A DNA stretch of 64,000 nt from Sphingomonas sp. AX6 (GCF_902506605.1 NZ_LR733979.1:1623712-1687711), one strand, 5' to 3'; positions 53,118-62,564 are shown, numbered from the stretch's first letter. Numbers and translations: made by a program. The notes: a model not told the origin generated them from the letters alone.

Positions 53118-55306
53118 GTCGCGTCGGGAAGCCCGGCCAGCAATTTGTCGAGCGTCACCGGAAAATCGCGCACGCGAATGCCGGTGGCGTTGTAGATCGC
53201 GTTGACGATCGCCGCGCCCGAGCCCGAAATCCCCAGCTCGCCGATCCCTTTGACGCCAACTTCGTTGCTCACCTTGTCCGGGCTGTCGAGCAGATGCACT
53301 TCGATCGCGGGCACATCGGCATGGGCCGCCACATGATATTCGGCCAGGTCGGGATTGACGAACTGTCCGGTGCGCGCATCGACCACCGCATCCTCGAACA
53401 ATGCATAGCCCATGCCCCAAACCATCCCGCCGATCAGCTGACTGCGCGCGGTTTTGGGGTTCAGGATACGCCCTGCCTCGAACACGCCGAGCATCCGGCG
53501 GACGCGGACTTCGCCGCTCGTCGCATTGACCGCGACCTCGACGAAATGCGCGCCGTGCGACGCCTGGCTGTGCTTTTCGCCCTCATCGCTCGGCTTGGCA
53601 TGGCCCTTGGCCTCCAGCGGCTTGCCGTCGAGCAATTCGATCAGCGCGACGCGCCGCCCGTCCGCCTCGACATGGCCGTCCACCAGCCCAAGCTCATCCG
53701 GCGATGCGTTCATCCGGCGCGCCAGTTGTTGGATCAGATCGTCGCAGGCCAGTGCCACCGCGGAGGACGAACTGCTCGCGCCCCATGATCCCCCCGAACC
53801 CGAGGTACGCGGCAAATCGGTATCGCCAAGCGTCACGGTGACGTCTTCGACCGCCAGCCCCAGCAGGTCGGCGGCCATCTGCGCCAGGATCGTGTACGTG
53901 CCGGTGCCGATATCGGTCATGTCGCATTCGACCAGCACCCGCCCGTCGGGTTTCAGCGTCACCCGCGCGCTTGCCTGCGTCGTGAAGTTCAGACGCAGCG
54001 ACGCGGCCATGCCGTGCCCGATCAACCAGTCGCCGTCGCGGGTTTTGCCCGGCGTCGGATTGCGCTTGTCCCAGCCGAAGCGTTTCGCACCCTCGTCATA
54101 GCATTCGACCAGGCGACGCTGCGAAAACGGCTTGTCGTCGCTGGGGTCGCGGTCGGGCTCGTTGATGCGGCGAAGCTCGATGGGGTCGATGCCCAGCTTC
54201 TCGGCCAGTTCGTCCATCGCCACTTCCAGCCCGAACGTCCCCACCGCCTCACCCGGCGCGCGCACCGATCCGGCGGGCGGCAGGTTCACGCGCACCACCG
54301 ACTGGGTGAAGCGCCGGTTCTTTCCGGCATAAAGCGGGATCGAACCCATCGCGACGGGTTCGATCATGTCCTTGTTCTTGTTCTGGCTGACGATGCTTTC
54401 CTGAGCGATCGCCGTGATCCGCCCGTCCTTCGACGCGGCGATCCGCATGTGCTGGCGCGTGTCGGAGCGGTGATGCACCATCGTCGCGGTCTGGCGGCGC
54501 GACAGCATCAGCTTGACCGGCTTGCCCGTTTCCTTGGCCGCGATCGCCGCGACCGCGCATTCGATGCCCGCGCCCAGCTTGCCGCCAAATCCGCCGCCCA
54601 CATAGGGGGCGAGGATACGAATGTTCGATTTGTCGATCTTCAGCGTCTTGGCCAGGCTGTTGCGCGCATCGCCCAGCGTTTGCAGCGCCCCGCGTACGAT
54701 CAGCTTGTCGCCGTCCCACCATGCCAGCGCGGCGTGCGGTTCCATCGACGCGGGCAAGTGGAACGGCGTGGTATAGGTCACATCGACCGTCACCTCCGCG
54801 TCGCGCATCGCCGCATCGACATCGCCGATATCGACATCCTCGATCAGCGCGCCCTCGGGCTCATGCTCGATCTCGTCCACCGTCTCGGGGTCATGCGCGC
54901 CTTGGGTCGGCGCATATGCGATCTCGACCAGCGCGGCCGCGGCGCGGGCGTTCTCGAAACTGTCGGCGACGACCGCTCCCAGCACTTGACCGAAGAACAG
55001 CACATGCCGCCCTTCGTCGGGCATTTCCTCGTCGCTGTCGGCACGCTCGGTGGGGAGCAGCGGATGATCGACGATCACCGCCACGACGCCCGGCGCGGCT
55101 TCCGCCTCGGCCGTGTCTATCGAGGTCACGCGCCCCGCGCCGATCGTCGTGTGGATCATCTGCGCGTACAGCGTGCCGTCGGGCGCATCCTCATAGGCAT
55201 AGGTCGCCTGGCCCGTTACTTTCAGCCGACCGTCGATGCGATCGTGCGGCTTGCCGACATGGCCCGCGCGAGGGCGGTCGAGCAGATTGGGGGTCGTATC
55301 GCTCAT
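53114..55306 (-). CDS. Molybdenum hydroxylase large subunit (aldehyde/xanthine oxidoreductase family)
   Basis: The 730-residue protein carries the molybdopterin cytosine dinucleotide-binding domains. Family segments are GQATYAYEDAPDGTLYAQMI, ILAPYVGGGFGGKLGAG near 237, APGEAVGTFGLEVAMDELAE near 343, and GSGGSWGASSSSSAVA; the catalytic Glu is expected in ELGISGSGAAIVNAIYNATG near the end (GIGELGISG). It resembles PaoC/YagR of the periplasmic aldehyde oxidoreductase, but substrate is unknown. It overlaps both neighbouring genes. Confidence 0.92.
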   Translation of the reverse strand: MSDTTPNLLDRPRAGHVGKPHDRIDGRLKVTGQATYAYEDAPDGTLYAQMIHTTIGAGRVTSIDTAEAEAAPGVVAVIVDHPLLPTERADSDEEMPDEGRHVLFFGQVLGAVVADSFENARAAAALVEIAYAPTQGAHDPETVDEIEHEPEGALIEDVDIGDVDAAMRDAEVTVDVTYTTPFHLPASMEPHAALAWWDGDKLIVRGALQTLGDARNSLAKTLKIDKSNIRILAPYVGGGFGGKLGAGIECAVAAIAAKETGKPVKLMLSRRQTATMVHHRSDTRQHMRIAASKDGRITAIAQESIVSQNKNKDMIEPVAMGSIPLYAGKNRRFTQSVVRVNLPPAGSVRAPGEAVGTFGLEVAMDELAEKLGIDPIELRRINEPDRDPSDDKPFSQRRLVECYDEGAKRFGWDKRNPTPGKTRDGDWLIGHGMAASLRLNFTTQASARVTLKPDGRVLVECDMTDIGTGTYTILAQMAADLLGLAVEDVTVTLGDTDLPRTSGSGGSWGASSSSSAVALACDDLIQQLARRMNASPDELGLVDGHVEADGRRVALIELLDGKPLEAKGHAKPSDEGEKHSQASHGAHFVEVAVNATSGEVRVRRMLGVFEAGRILNPKTARSQLIGGMVWGMGYALFEDAVVDARTGQFVNPDLAEYHVAAHADVPAIEVHLLDSPDKVSNEVGVKGIGELGISGSGAAIVNAIYNATGIRVRDFPVTLDKLLAGLPDAT

Positions 55307-56307
55307 GCCTGCACCTCTTCGCCCAGCTTGCCCTCGGCGAGCGCGGACAGAGTGCCCACCATCAGCCGCCGGGTCAGCGCGATCTTGAAATCATTATGGC
55401 CATGACCGGTGGCATCCGCCAACAAACGGTCCGCCGCCATGCCGAACAGCGCGGCCGATGGCGCTTCGCCCACCAGCATCGCCTCGACCTCCGCGTCCCG
55501 CCACGGCACCGTGCCGATCCCGCCGAACGCGATCCTGGCAGCGGCGATCTTGCCATCCTGGACCGACAGGCTCGCCCCGATCGACACCAGGGCGAACGCA
55601 TAGGACGCGCGGTCGCGCACCTTGCGATAGGTTTGGCGGGCGGAAGTCGCGGGCGGCAGCGTGACATGGGTGATCAGGTCACCCGGCTCCAACACGGTTT
55701 CGATCTGCGGTGTGTCGCCAGGCTCCAGATGGAAATCCGCCATCGCGATATCGCGCTTGGCACCATCGGCACCGCGTACCGACACCACCGCATCCAGCGC
55801 CCGCATTGCGACTGCCATGTCCGATGGGTGCGCGGCGATGCACGCGTCCGACGTTCCCAGCACCGCGCAATTGCGATTGAAGCCGTCGATCGCCGGACAG
55901 CCGCTGCCGGGCTTACGTTTGTTGCATGCACTGGCGGGCTCGTAAAAATAGACGCAGCGCGTCCGCTGGAGCAAATTGCCCCCGGTCGTCGCCTTGTTCC
56001 GCAATTGCGGCGATGCACCCGCCAGCAGTGCGCGCGACAGCATCGGATAGCGCGCCCGGACCAACGCATTCGCGGCCAGATCGGCATTGGGCACCAGCGC
56101 GCCGATGCTTAGGGACCCGTCCGCCGTTTCGGCCACTTCGGTCATGGCCAGACGGCTGATATCGACCAGCACCTCGGGCGCTTCGATCTCAAGCTTCATC
56201 AGGTCGAGCAAATTGGTCCCACCCGCGATGAACTTCGCGCCCTCGGCCTGGCCCCGCGAGGCGGCATCGGCCTCATCTGCGGCGCGGGCATAATCGAACA
56301 TTCTCAC
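55303..56307 (-). CDS. Molybdenum hydroxylase FAD-binding subunit
   Basis: The 334-residue protein has the FAD pyrophosphate loop KFIAGGTNLLDLMKLE near residues 25-40 and GNLLQRTRCVYFYEPASACN near 110. The cysteines in RTRCVYF, SACNKRKPGSGC and DACIAAHPSD match the extra 4Fe-4S cluster of PaoB/YagS-type subunits. It starts at GTG 56307 within the stop of the iron-sulfur subunit, with ATG 56301 as alternative. It passes electrons from the iron-sulfur clusters to the final acceptor. Confidence 0.92.
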   Translation of the reverse strand: MRMFDYARAADEADAASRGQAEGAKFIAGGTNLLDLMKLEIEAPEVLVDISRLAMTEVAETADGSLSIGALVPNADLAANALVRARYPMLSRALLAGASPQLRNKATTGGNLLQRTRCVYFYEPASACNKRKPGSGCPAIDGFNRNCAVLGTSDACIAAHPSDMAVAMRALDAVVSVRGADGAKRDIAMADFHLEPGDTPQIETVLEPGDLITHVTLPPATSARQTYRKVRDRASYAFALVSIGASLSVQDGKIAAARIAFGGIGTVPWRDAEVEAMLVGEAPSAALFGMAADRLLADATGHGHNDFKIALTRRLMVGTLSALAEGKLGEEVQA

Positions 56308-56801
56308 GACCGCACCTCCGCCACGTCGGCAATGGCATCGACGATATTGGGATAGGCCGAACAGCGACAGAGATTGCCGCTCATCCGTTCGCGGATTTCA
56401 TCGCGCGTCAGTTTCGTGTTGCCCAGATCGGCGCTGACATGGCTGGGGCCATGCGCCTCGGCCTCGGCCAGCATCCCGACCGCCGAACAGATCTGCCCCG
56501 GCGTGCAATAACCGCACTGGAACGCGTCATGCGTAATGAACGCCGATTGCAACGGGTGCAGGTCGTCGCCCGTCGCCAATCCCTCGATCGTCGTCACCGC
56601 GTCGCCGTCATGCATCACCGCCAGCGTCAGGCAGCTATTGATCCGCCTCCCCTCGATCAGCACCGTACACGCCCCGCATTGACCGTGGTCGCAGCCCTTC
56701 TTGGTGCCGGGCAACCCCAGTTCCTCGCGCAACAGGTCGAGCAGCGACATGCGTACATCGCCCTCGAAACTGTAATCCTTGCCGTTTACGGTCAGTTGCA
56801 T
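56304..56801 (-). CDS. Molybdenum hydroxylase 2Fe-2S subunit
   Basis: The 165-residue protein has two 2Fe-2S centres: GCDHGQCGACTVLIEGRRINSC... near residues 36-57 (plant-ferredoxin type), and FQCGYCTPGQICSA plus GNLCRCSAYPNIV. This is the usual electron-transfer subunit. No twin-arginine signal precedes it, so the complex is likely cytoplasmic, unlike PaoA of E. coli. ATG 56801 follows GAGGGG; ATG 56816 is possible. It is the first gene of a six-gene operon. Confidence 0.93.
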   Translation of the reverse strand: MQLTVNGKDYSFEGDVRMSLLDLLREELGLPGTKKGCDHGQCGACTVLIEGRRINSCLTLAVMHDGDAVTTIEGLATGDDLHPLQSAFITHDAFQCGYCTPGQICSAVGMLAEAEAHGPSHVSADLGNTKLTRDEIRERMSGNLCRCSAYPNIVDAIADVAEVRS

Positions 56802-56873
56802 GGGATCGCCCCTCATCTCTGTTTCGACTGGCCAACGAGCGAACCGGGCGGGCGTTGCGCAAAGGAAAAGAAA

Positions 56874-57968
56874 TTGATCGCATCGCTTTCACGTCGGGCC
56901 GTATTTGCAGGCTACGTGCTGCTGGCGTCCGCCTGTGCGCCGGTGCAGGATGCGCCGATGCAGGCCGCATCCGCCCCCCGCGACGTCATCGTCATCGGCC
57001 ATCGCGGCGCGAGCGGGGAACGCCCAGAACACACGCTGGCCGCCTATGACTTGGCGATCGAACAAGGCGCGGACTTCATCGAGCCCGATCTGGTTCCGAC
57101 CAGGGACGGCGTGCTCGTCGCGCGGCATGAAAACAACATCACCGATACCACCGACGTCGCCGACCGCCCCGAATTTGCGTCACGCAAGGCCACCAAGACC
57201 ATCGACGGATCGAAACAGACCGGCTGGTTCACCGAGGATCTGACGCTGGCGGAATTGAAGACGCTGCGTGCGAAGGAGCGCCTGCCGATGCTCCGTCCCG
57301 ACAACCGCGCCTATGACGGCAAGTTCGACGTGCCGACGCTGGCCGAGGTCATCGCGCTTGCAAAACAGCGGTCGGCGGAGACGGGGCGCACGATCGGCAT
57401 CTATCCCGAAACCAAGCATCCCACCTATTTCGCGTCGATCGGCCTGCCGCTGGAGCCCGCACTCCTCGCCGCGCTGCGCGAGGCCGGATGGGACAGCGCC
57501 GACGCGCCGGTATTCATCCAGTCGTTCGAGGTCGACAACCTCAAGGCGTTGGCGGGTCAGACGCGCGTACCACTGATCCAATTGATGGCGCAGGACGGCG
57601 CACCCGCCGATGGCGGTGCCGCCAGCTATGCCGCAATGGCGACGCCCGAGGGTCTTCGCGCGATCGCCTCCTATGCGTTCGGGGTCGGTCCCAACACGGC
57701 GATGGTGACGGGATCGGGCGGCAAGCCGACGCCCCTTGTCGGCGACGCCCATGCCGCAGGACTGAAGGTCCACCCCTGGACGCTGCGCGCCGAAAACTAC
57801 TTCCTGCCGATGCGCCACAAATCGGGCATCGACCCGCGCGCAAAAGGCCGGATGGCCGACGAGATCGCCGAACAACTCGCCGCAGGGGTGGATGGATTCT
57901 TCACCGATTTCCCTTATGCCGGGGTTCAGGCTCGGGATGCGATGGTGCGTCGATCAACCGCCGAGTAA
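56874..57968 (+). CDS. Glycerophosphodiester phosphodiesterase (periplasmic lipoprotein)
   Basis: The 364-residue GDPD-type enzyme hydrolyses glycerophosphodiesters to glycerol 3-phosphate. It has VIGHRGASGERPEHTLAAYD near residues 42-61, EPDLVPTRDGVLVARHENNI near 72-91 with catalytic His and Glu residues, and a C-terminal DGFFTDFP. TTG 56874 follows AAAGGAAAAG and gives a lipoprotein leader with ASAC. This start is chosen over the long upstream frame, which overlaps the 2Fe-2S gene. It is divergent from that operon. Confidence 0.9.
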   Translation: MIASLSRRAVFAGYVLLASACAPVQDAPMQAASAPRDVIVIGHRGASGERPEHTLAAYDLAIEQGADFIEPDLVPTRDGVLVARHENNITDTTDVADRPEFASRKATKTIDGSKQTGWFTEDLTLAELKTLRAKERLPMLRPDNRAYDGKFDVPTLAEVIALAKQRSAETGRTIGIYPETKHPTYFASIGLPLEPALLAALREAGWDSADAPVFIQSFEVDNLKALAGQTRVPLIQLMAQDGAPADGGAASYAAMATPEGLRAIASYAFGVGPNTAMVTGSGGKPTPLVGDAHAAGLKVHPWTLRAENYFLPMRHKSGIDPRAKGRMADEIAEQLAAGVDGFFTDFPYAGVQARDAMVRRSTAE

Positions 57969-57980
57969 AGGGCACGTCCC

Positions 57981-58247
57981 ATGCGTAAATCCGTTCTGAT
58001 GTTCGCCGCTTGCCTCCCGCTGTTGAGCGGCGGGTGCATCGCCAAGACCGCGTTCGACGTGGTCACGCTGCCGGTCAAGGCGACCGGCCAGGTGATCGAC
58101 TGGACCACCACCAGCCAGGAAGAATCGGACCGCAATTACGGCCGCAAGATGCGCAAGCAGGAAGCCGCCGAAGGCCGCGAGATGAAACGCCGCGACAAGG
58201 AAGCCAAGCGCGCGGCACGGCAAGCCGAGCGCGACGACGATTATTGA
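57981..58247 (+). CDS. Small lipoprotein, unknown function
   Basis: The 88-residue product has a lipobox SGGC near residue 19 after MRKSVLMFAACLPLLSGG. The mature part has DVVTLPVKATGQVIDWTTTS followed by a charged Arg/Lys/Glu helix (RKMRKQEAAEGREMKRRDKE). It probably anchors in a membrane and exposes a basic coiled segment. It lies 12 bp after the phosphodiesterase and may share its mRNA. No known family recognised. Confidence 0.75.
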   Translation: MRKSVLMFAACLPLLSGGCIAKTAFDVVTLPVKATGQVIDWTTTSQEESDRNYGRKMRKQEAAEGREMKRRDKEAKRAARQAERDDDY

Positions 58248-58281
58248 ACGCGAATTCCCGACCCGTTCGTGGTCGGTCAGA

Positions 58282-59013
58282 TCAATCCTGCCCCTCGGTC
58301 GCCAGCGCTTCCGCCACGATCCTGAGCACATCGGGGTTCATCTGAGCCCCCACATGGCTGGTATCGATCCGGATCGCGCGACACCCCACCTCGTCCTCGC
58401 AGTGGCAGTTCCAACCGTTGACCAGCCCATCGGTCGGGCTCCAGATCGCAGTCGATGGACAGGGAAGCGGACGCGCCACTTCCTCCGCCATCGCGATCAC
58501 CGCCGGATCGCTGATCTTTTGCCCAGTATACCATTCGAAGCTGCGCCACACATTGGTCGCGGTAGCAGGCCCGGCATAGGGCGACACGATCGTCACCACC
58601 GATCGCACCAGATCGGGTCGTCGGTGCGCCATCAGCCGCGCCATGATTCCGCCCAGGCTGATGCCGATCAGGGTGATCGGACCGCCGGTCTCTTGCGCCA
58701 CCCGCTCGATCCGCTCGACCAGCCGCTCGCCATCCATCCCGATCGCGCGGGTGCCGCAATTGCGGCCCAGTTCCCAGCGATAGGACCGGTATCCCAGCGT
58801 ATCGAGATACCGCCGCAGTGCCACATTCGACAGGTCACCATTGAACATGCCCGGCAGCACCAGCACTCCGCGCCCGTCGCCGCGCGGCGCTTCCGCCAGC
58901 CGCTTGCCCGCCAGCGCCAGTCGCCCGATGCCGAACGCGGCACGCGGCCATTCGCCCCACATCCTGGCGCGCGGTGGCGCCATGTCGCGGGGAATGGGTG
59001 AAAGCGCTGTCAT
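58282..59013 (-). CDS. Alpha/beta hydrolase (esterase/lipase-like)
   Basis: The 243-residue protein has a core VLVLPGMFNGDLSNVALRRY near residues 42-61, the nucleophile elbow in LIGISLGGIMARLMA (GxSxG), and a late aspartate and histidine region DTSHVGAQMNPDVLRIVAEA. ATG 59013 overlaps the stop of the upstream gene; ATG 59019 is possible. The type of ester is unknown. A paired Cys set NCGTR/NCHCEDEVGC could form disulphides, but no signal peptide is clear. Confidence 0.8.
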   Translation of the reverse strand: MTALSPIPRDMAPPRARMWGEWPRAAFGIGRLALAGKRLAEAPRGDGRGVLVLPGMFNGDLSNVALRRYLDTLGYRSYRWELGRNCGTRAIGMDGERLVERIERVAQETGGPITLIGISLGGIMARLMAHRRPDLVRSVVTIVSPYAGPATATNVWRSFEWYTGQKISDPAVIAMAEEVARPLPCPSTAIWSPTDGLVNGWNCHCEDEVGCRAIRIDTSHVGAQMNPDVLRIVAEALATEGQD

Positions 59014-59729
59014 AACCATGTCATTACCGTAACCGAAAAGGGTGTCCAAAGTCCCAACCGGACCCCGGCCGTGCGTAACGCGCGACCGGTCCAACTGTTG
59101 CACGTGTTGAACGCGGTGTATCGGCCCCTGGCTGTATAGAAGCTGTCGTGATTGGCGTATCCCGGCTGCGCGGCGGCAACTCCAGACGATCCGACGTCGA
59201 AACTGCCGCGGATGAACGCGACGAGCCGCGCATATTCTTCCGGTCTCAACAACACGCGGCGGACATGCGACGCCGGGCGCGGCTCGGCGATGCGCTCGAC
59301 ATACATCACCGTATCCTCGCTGCCGATCGCGGCATTCACGACCGTCATCGGCCGCAAATCGCGCCAGCGCGGCGTATTCACATAAAAATCGCGGTCGCCC
59401 CATCCGAACGCGACATGGCTGTGCCGACCATAAGCCGGATCGCGCGCGTCATAGGGGGAAATCAGGTCGCGCCAGTCCGCGCCCGGGGTGTCCGCAGGCC
59501 CGACCAGTGGCAGGACGATGCCGGTATGGATGCCGTTATCCTCGACCCAGACGGCAATGCCCCGTTCGGGCTCGACCCAGCCGCGATTCGCAGGGATCGC
59601 GCCCCCGATCAATCCAGCAACCATATAAGCGACCCAGACCGCGCCTAGGATGCCGACCGCACGCCCGATGGCGATGCGCCATTTCGGGGCAGTCGATCTC
59701 TGCAATCGGGCGCGCTCATTTCTTGTCAT
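59010..59729 (-). CDS. DUF2459 (TIGR02117-like) membrane protein
   Basis: The 239-residue protein has one N-terminal membrane helix (residues 21-45), then segments WVEDNGIHTGIVLPLV, HSHVAFGWGDRDFYVNTPRW and NTCNSWTGRALRTAGVRLG typical of the DUF2459 family. The Cys in NTCNSW and the His in HTG and HVAFGWG are conserved and may form an active site. It is co-oriented with and overlaps the hydrolase gene. Function unknown, probably periplasmic and membrane-linked. Confidence 0.82.
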   Translation of the reverse strand: MTRNERARLQRSTAPKWRIAIGRAVGILGAVWVAYMVAGLIGGAIPANRGWVEPERGIAVWVEDNGIHTGIVLPLVGPADTPGADWRDLISPYDARDPAYGRHSHVAFGWGDRDFYVNTPRWRDLRPMTVVNAAIGSEDTVMYVERIAEPRPASHVRRVLLRPEEYARLVAFIRGSFDVGSSGVAAAQPGYANHDSFYTARGRYTAFNTCNSWTGRALRTAGVRLGLWTPFSVTVMTWL

Positions 59730-59754
59730 CGATCGTTCATGCTAAGCCAATCGC

Positions 59755-60633
59755 ATGGCAAGTGAAACGCACGTATTGGACCGCCCGCCAGAGGGCGCGA
59801 ACGCCGACTGGACGATCCCGCAAGGGTGGGAAAACTACACCGCCGACGAACATGCGGTGTGGGACCTGCTGTTCGAACGTCAGGCGAAACTGCTGCCGGG
59901 TCGCGCATCGGAGGCGTTTCTGCGCGGGCTCGATGTCCTCAAACTCTCCAAACCCGGCATCCCCGATTTCGAGGAACTGTCCGACCGGCTGATGAAGCTG
60001 ACCGGATGGCAAGTCGTGGCGGTGCCGGGGCTTGTCCCCGACGACGTGTTCTTCGACCATATGGCCAATCGCCGCTTCGTCGCGGGCAATTTCATCCGCA
60101 CCCGCGATCAACTCGATTATCTGCAAGAGCCCGACGTGTTCCACGACGTTTTCGGCCATGTCCCGATGCTGGCCGACCCGCGCTTTGCCGATTATCTCGA
60201 GGCCTATGGTCGCGGCGGGCTGCGCGCGATGGAATTCGGCGCGCTCAAACAATTGTCGCGGCTCTACTGGTACACGGTCGAATTCGGCCTGATCGACGAG
60301 CCCGAAGGCTTGCGCATCTATGGCTCGGGCATCGTCTCCAGTTCGGCGGAAAGCGTGTTTTCGCTCGAAGACCCCAGCCCCAATCGCATCGTGTTCGACC
60401 TGAAACGGGTGATGCGAACCGATTACCGGATCGACGATTTCCAGCAGAATTATTTCGTCATCCCCAGCTTCGACGAATTGCTCCGCGTGACGGTGGAGAC
60501 GGACTTCGCGCCGCTCTACGGCGAGATACTGAGCCAACCCGATATTCCGGTCGCGGAAATCGTCGAAGGAGACGAGATCATCACCCGCGGCACGCAGGAT
60601 TATGCGCGGGCAAAGGGGTGGCAGCCCGCCTAG
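59755..60633 (+). CDS. phhA: Phenylalanine 4-hydroxylase
   Basis: The 292-residue enzyme converts phenylalanine to tyrosine with a pterin and non-heme iron. The iron ligands are in FHDVFGHVPMLADPRFADYL (H130 and H135), and the third ligand Glu is expected in YWYTVEFGLIDE. It is a single-domain bacterial form without a regulatory ACT domain. The pterin reductase partner is not in the window. It is followed by an R4 repeat. Confidence 0.93.
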   Translation: MASETHVLDRPPEGANADWTIPQGWENYTADEHAVWDLLFERQAKLLPGRASEAFLRGLDVLKLSKPGIPDFEELSDRLMKLTGWQVVAVPGLVPDDVFFDHMANRRFVAGNFIRTRDQLDYLQEPDVFHDVFGHVPMLADPRFADYLEAYGRGGLRAMEFGALKQLSRLYWYTVEFGLIDEPEGLRIYGSGIVSSSAESVFSLEDPSPNRIVFDLKRVMRTDYRIDDFQQNYFVIPSFDELLRVTVETDFAPLYGEILSQPDIPVAEIVEGDEIITRGTQDYARAKGWQPA

Positions 60634-60634
60634 T

Positions 60635-60732
60635 GTCGTCATTCCCGCGAAGGCGGGAATCCATAGACGCTAATCGCGCGTTTCTATCGTGAGCATCCGA
60701 CATATTGATTCCCGCCTTCGCGGGAATGACGG
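60635..60732. repeat. R4 palindromic intergenic element, copy 2
   Basis: GTCATTCCCGCGAAGGCGGG plus AATCCAT and ATTGATTCCCGCCTTCGCGG plus GAATGACGG form a long inverted repeat with about 45 bp between arms. It sits between convergent phhA and prmA genes. Confidence 0.92.
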
Positions 60733-60743
60733 AAGGGGGGGGC

Positions 60744-61718
60744 TTACCAGCTCCCGAACCCCGGGGCTTCGCCCTTGCCGCCACGGCGGCGCACGCGATC
60801 GGGCGCGTAACGAAGCCTTTTGACGAAGCGCAGTGACGGCCAATGGCCATTGTCCACGCGGCCCGCCAGCCGGAACCCCTGCGCGCGATACGCCCGCGCC
60901 ACGGCCTCCTCCTGGCTTTCGAGCAATCCCGCGACCACCAGCGATCCGCCCTCGACCACTGCCCCGCCGATGCCGGGCGCAAGCTCGATCAGCGGCCCGG
61001 CAAGGATATTGGCGATCACCAGATCATAGGGTGCGCCCGACGCGATCGTCGGGTGATCGACGCCCGATGCCGCAAGCAATGTCAGCCGACCGGGGCCGCG
61101 CCCCAGCTTCACGCCGTTGATCGCGGCATTTTCGCGCGAGACATCGACCGCGACGGGATCGATATCGCTCGCCACCCCGCGCGCCTGCGGCCACAAATGC
61201 AACGCCGCAAACGCCAGCAACCCGGTGCCCGTGCCGACATCCAGAACATCGCGATACCGCTCCCCCCGCCTGGACATCGCGTCGAGCGTCGCCAGACACC
61301 CCGCCGTCGTCTCGTGCGTCCCCGTCCCGAACGCGCGCCCCGCATCGATGCGAAACGCCTTCGCCCCCGCGGGCACCTCACCGCGATTGGTGTCGGTATG
61401 GACATAGAAACACCCGGCATGGACCGGCTCGATCCCCGCCTGGCTCAGCGTCACCCAGTCCTGTTCGGCGATCCGCTCGACGACGGCCTTTGCACCACGC
61501 GCGGAGGGCAACAGCGTGCGCACCGCCTCGATCGTCGCCTTGCCCGGCTTTGCCTCGAAATAGGCATCCAGCCGCCAGTCTTGCGTGTCGTCCTCGGTTT
61601 CCTCGCGCGTCATCAGCACGGGCGCAGGCTCGATCCCCGCCAGCCGCACATCGTCAAAATCGAGCGCCTCGGCCTCCGCGCGCGTGCACGGCAACGTCAG
61701 CTTCCAGCTATCGCTCAA
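60744..61718 (-). CDS. prmA: Ribosomal protein L11 methyltransferase
   Basis: PrmA trimethylates ribosomal protein L11. The 324-residue protein has an N-terminal substrate-binding domain and a SAM domain with DAGRAFGTGTHETTAGCLAT near residue 130, VLDVGTGTGLLAFAALHLWP near 162, and LVIANILAGPLIELAP near 233. It begins at TTG 61718, inside the stop of the SDR gene (TTGA). A basic C-terminal tail (RVRRRGGKGEAPGFGSW) is present. Confidence 0.93.
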   Translation of the reverse strand: MSDSWKLTLPCTRAEAEALDFDDVRLAGIEPAPVLMTREETEDDTQDWRLDAYFEAKPGKATIEAVRTLLPSARGAKAVVERIAEQDWVTLSQAGIEPVHAGCFYVHTDTNRGEVPAGAKAFRIDAGRAFGTGTHETTAGCLATLDAMSRRGERYRDVLDVGTGTGLLAFAALHLWPQARGVASDIDPVAVDVSRENAAINGVKLGRGPGRLTLLAASGVDHPTIASGAPYDLVIANILAGPLIELAPGIGGAVVEGGSLVVAGLLESQEEAVARAYRAQGFRLAGRVDNGHWPSLRFVKRLRYAPDRVRRRGGKGEAPGFGSW

Positions 61719-62413
61719 CGCACATAGCTCGCGCCATTGGCGTCGAGCACCGCGCCGGTCATCGACGCAGGCGCCTCCAGCGCGCAGAATTTGGCTATCG
61801 TCGCAATCTCGTCGGGCATGGCGACGCGCCCGAGCGGAATGTCGGCGAGCAACTTGTCCCCGCCGCGGCTTTCCAGATAATCCTCGGCCATGCCCGTCAT
61901 CGTGAAGCCGGGGCAGATCGCGAACGCCAGAATGCCGTTCTTGGCGTATCCTCGCGCGATCGTCTTGGTCATCGCGACCATCCCCGCTTTCGACGCGGCA
62001 TAATGCCAGTGCGCCGGGCTGTCGCCGCGATAGGCGGCGCGGCTGGCGATGTTGACGATCCGCCCGCCCGATCCGCGATCCTGCCAGTGCTTGACCGCCA
62101 GTCGACAGAGTTCCGCGCTGGCAGTCAGGTTGATCCGCATCGTCCGCTCCCACGCGGCAAGCCAGGCATCGTCGTCGAGGTCGATCGGCGCGGCGTCGAA
62201 GATGCCCGCATTATTGACCAGAACGTCGATCTTGCCGCCCAACTGGTCAATCGCCTGCACCCACAAATCTTGCGCGCTTCCCGGTTCGGAAAAGTCGCAG
62301 GCAATGCCGCTGGCGGTGCCGTGCCCGATGACATTGGTTCGGGGCGTGTCGAGTGCGGCGATGATGGCAGCGCCAATGCCGCGCGACGATCCGGTGATGA
62401 GGATGTTGGTCAT
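61715..62413 (-). CDS. Short-chain dehydrogenase/reductase
   Basis: The 232-residue SDR has the cofactor motif ITGSSRGIGAAIIAAL near the N-terminus, VLVNNAG near 63, NIASRAAYRGDS with the catalytic Ser, and the catalytic HYAASKAGMVAMTKT (Tyr-x3-Lys). It most resembles 3-oxoacyl-ACP reductase-type enzymes. The substrate is not determined. It is the upstream partner of prmA by overlap, but there is no obvious functional link. Confidence 0.9.
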   Translation of the reverse strand: MTNILITGSSRGIGAAIIAALDTPRTNVIGHGTASGIACDFSEPGSAQDLWVQAIDQLGGKIDVLVNNAGIFDAAPIDLDDDAWLAAWERTMRINLTASAELCRLAVKHWQDRGSGGRIVNIASRAAYRGDSPAHWHYAASKAGMVAMTKTIARGYAKNGILAFAICPGFTMTGMAEDYLESRGGDKLLADIPLGRVAMPDEIATIAKFCALEAPASMTGAVLDANGASYVR

Positions 62414-62473
62414 GCGCTCGCCTTAGCGCGGTGGGGCGTGTGCGGTCGAGGTTGGTTTCTGCCCTCCCCTAGC

Positions 62474-62553
62474 CCGTTTGTTTCGAGCGAAGTCGAGAAA
62501 CGCTCACGGGCGCTTGCCTAACGTTTCTCGACTTCGCTCGAAACAAACGGGCG
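62474..62553. repeat. R7 palindromic intergenic element, copy 3
   Basis: CCCGTTTGTTTCGAGCGAAG plus TCGAGAAACG and the inverted CGTTTCTCGACTTCGCTCGA plus AACAAACGGG form nearly perfect arms. It lies between two minus-strand genes. Confidence 0.92.
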
Positions 62554-62564
62554 GAGACGTGAGC

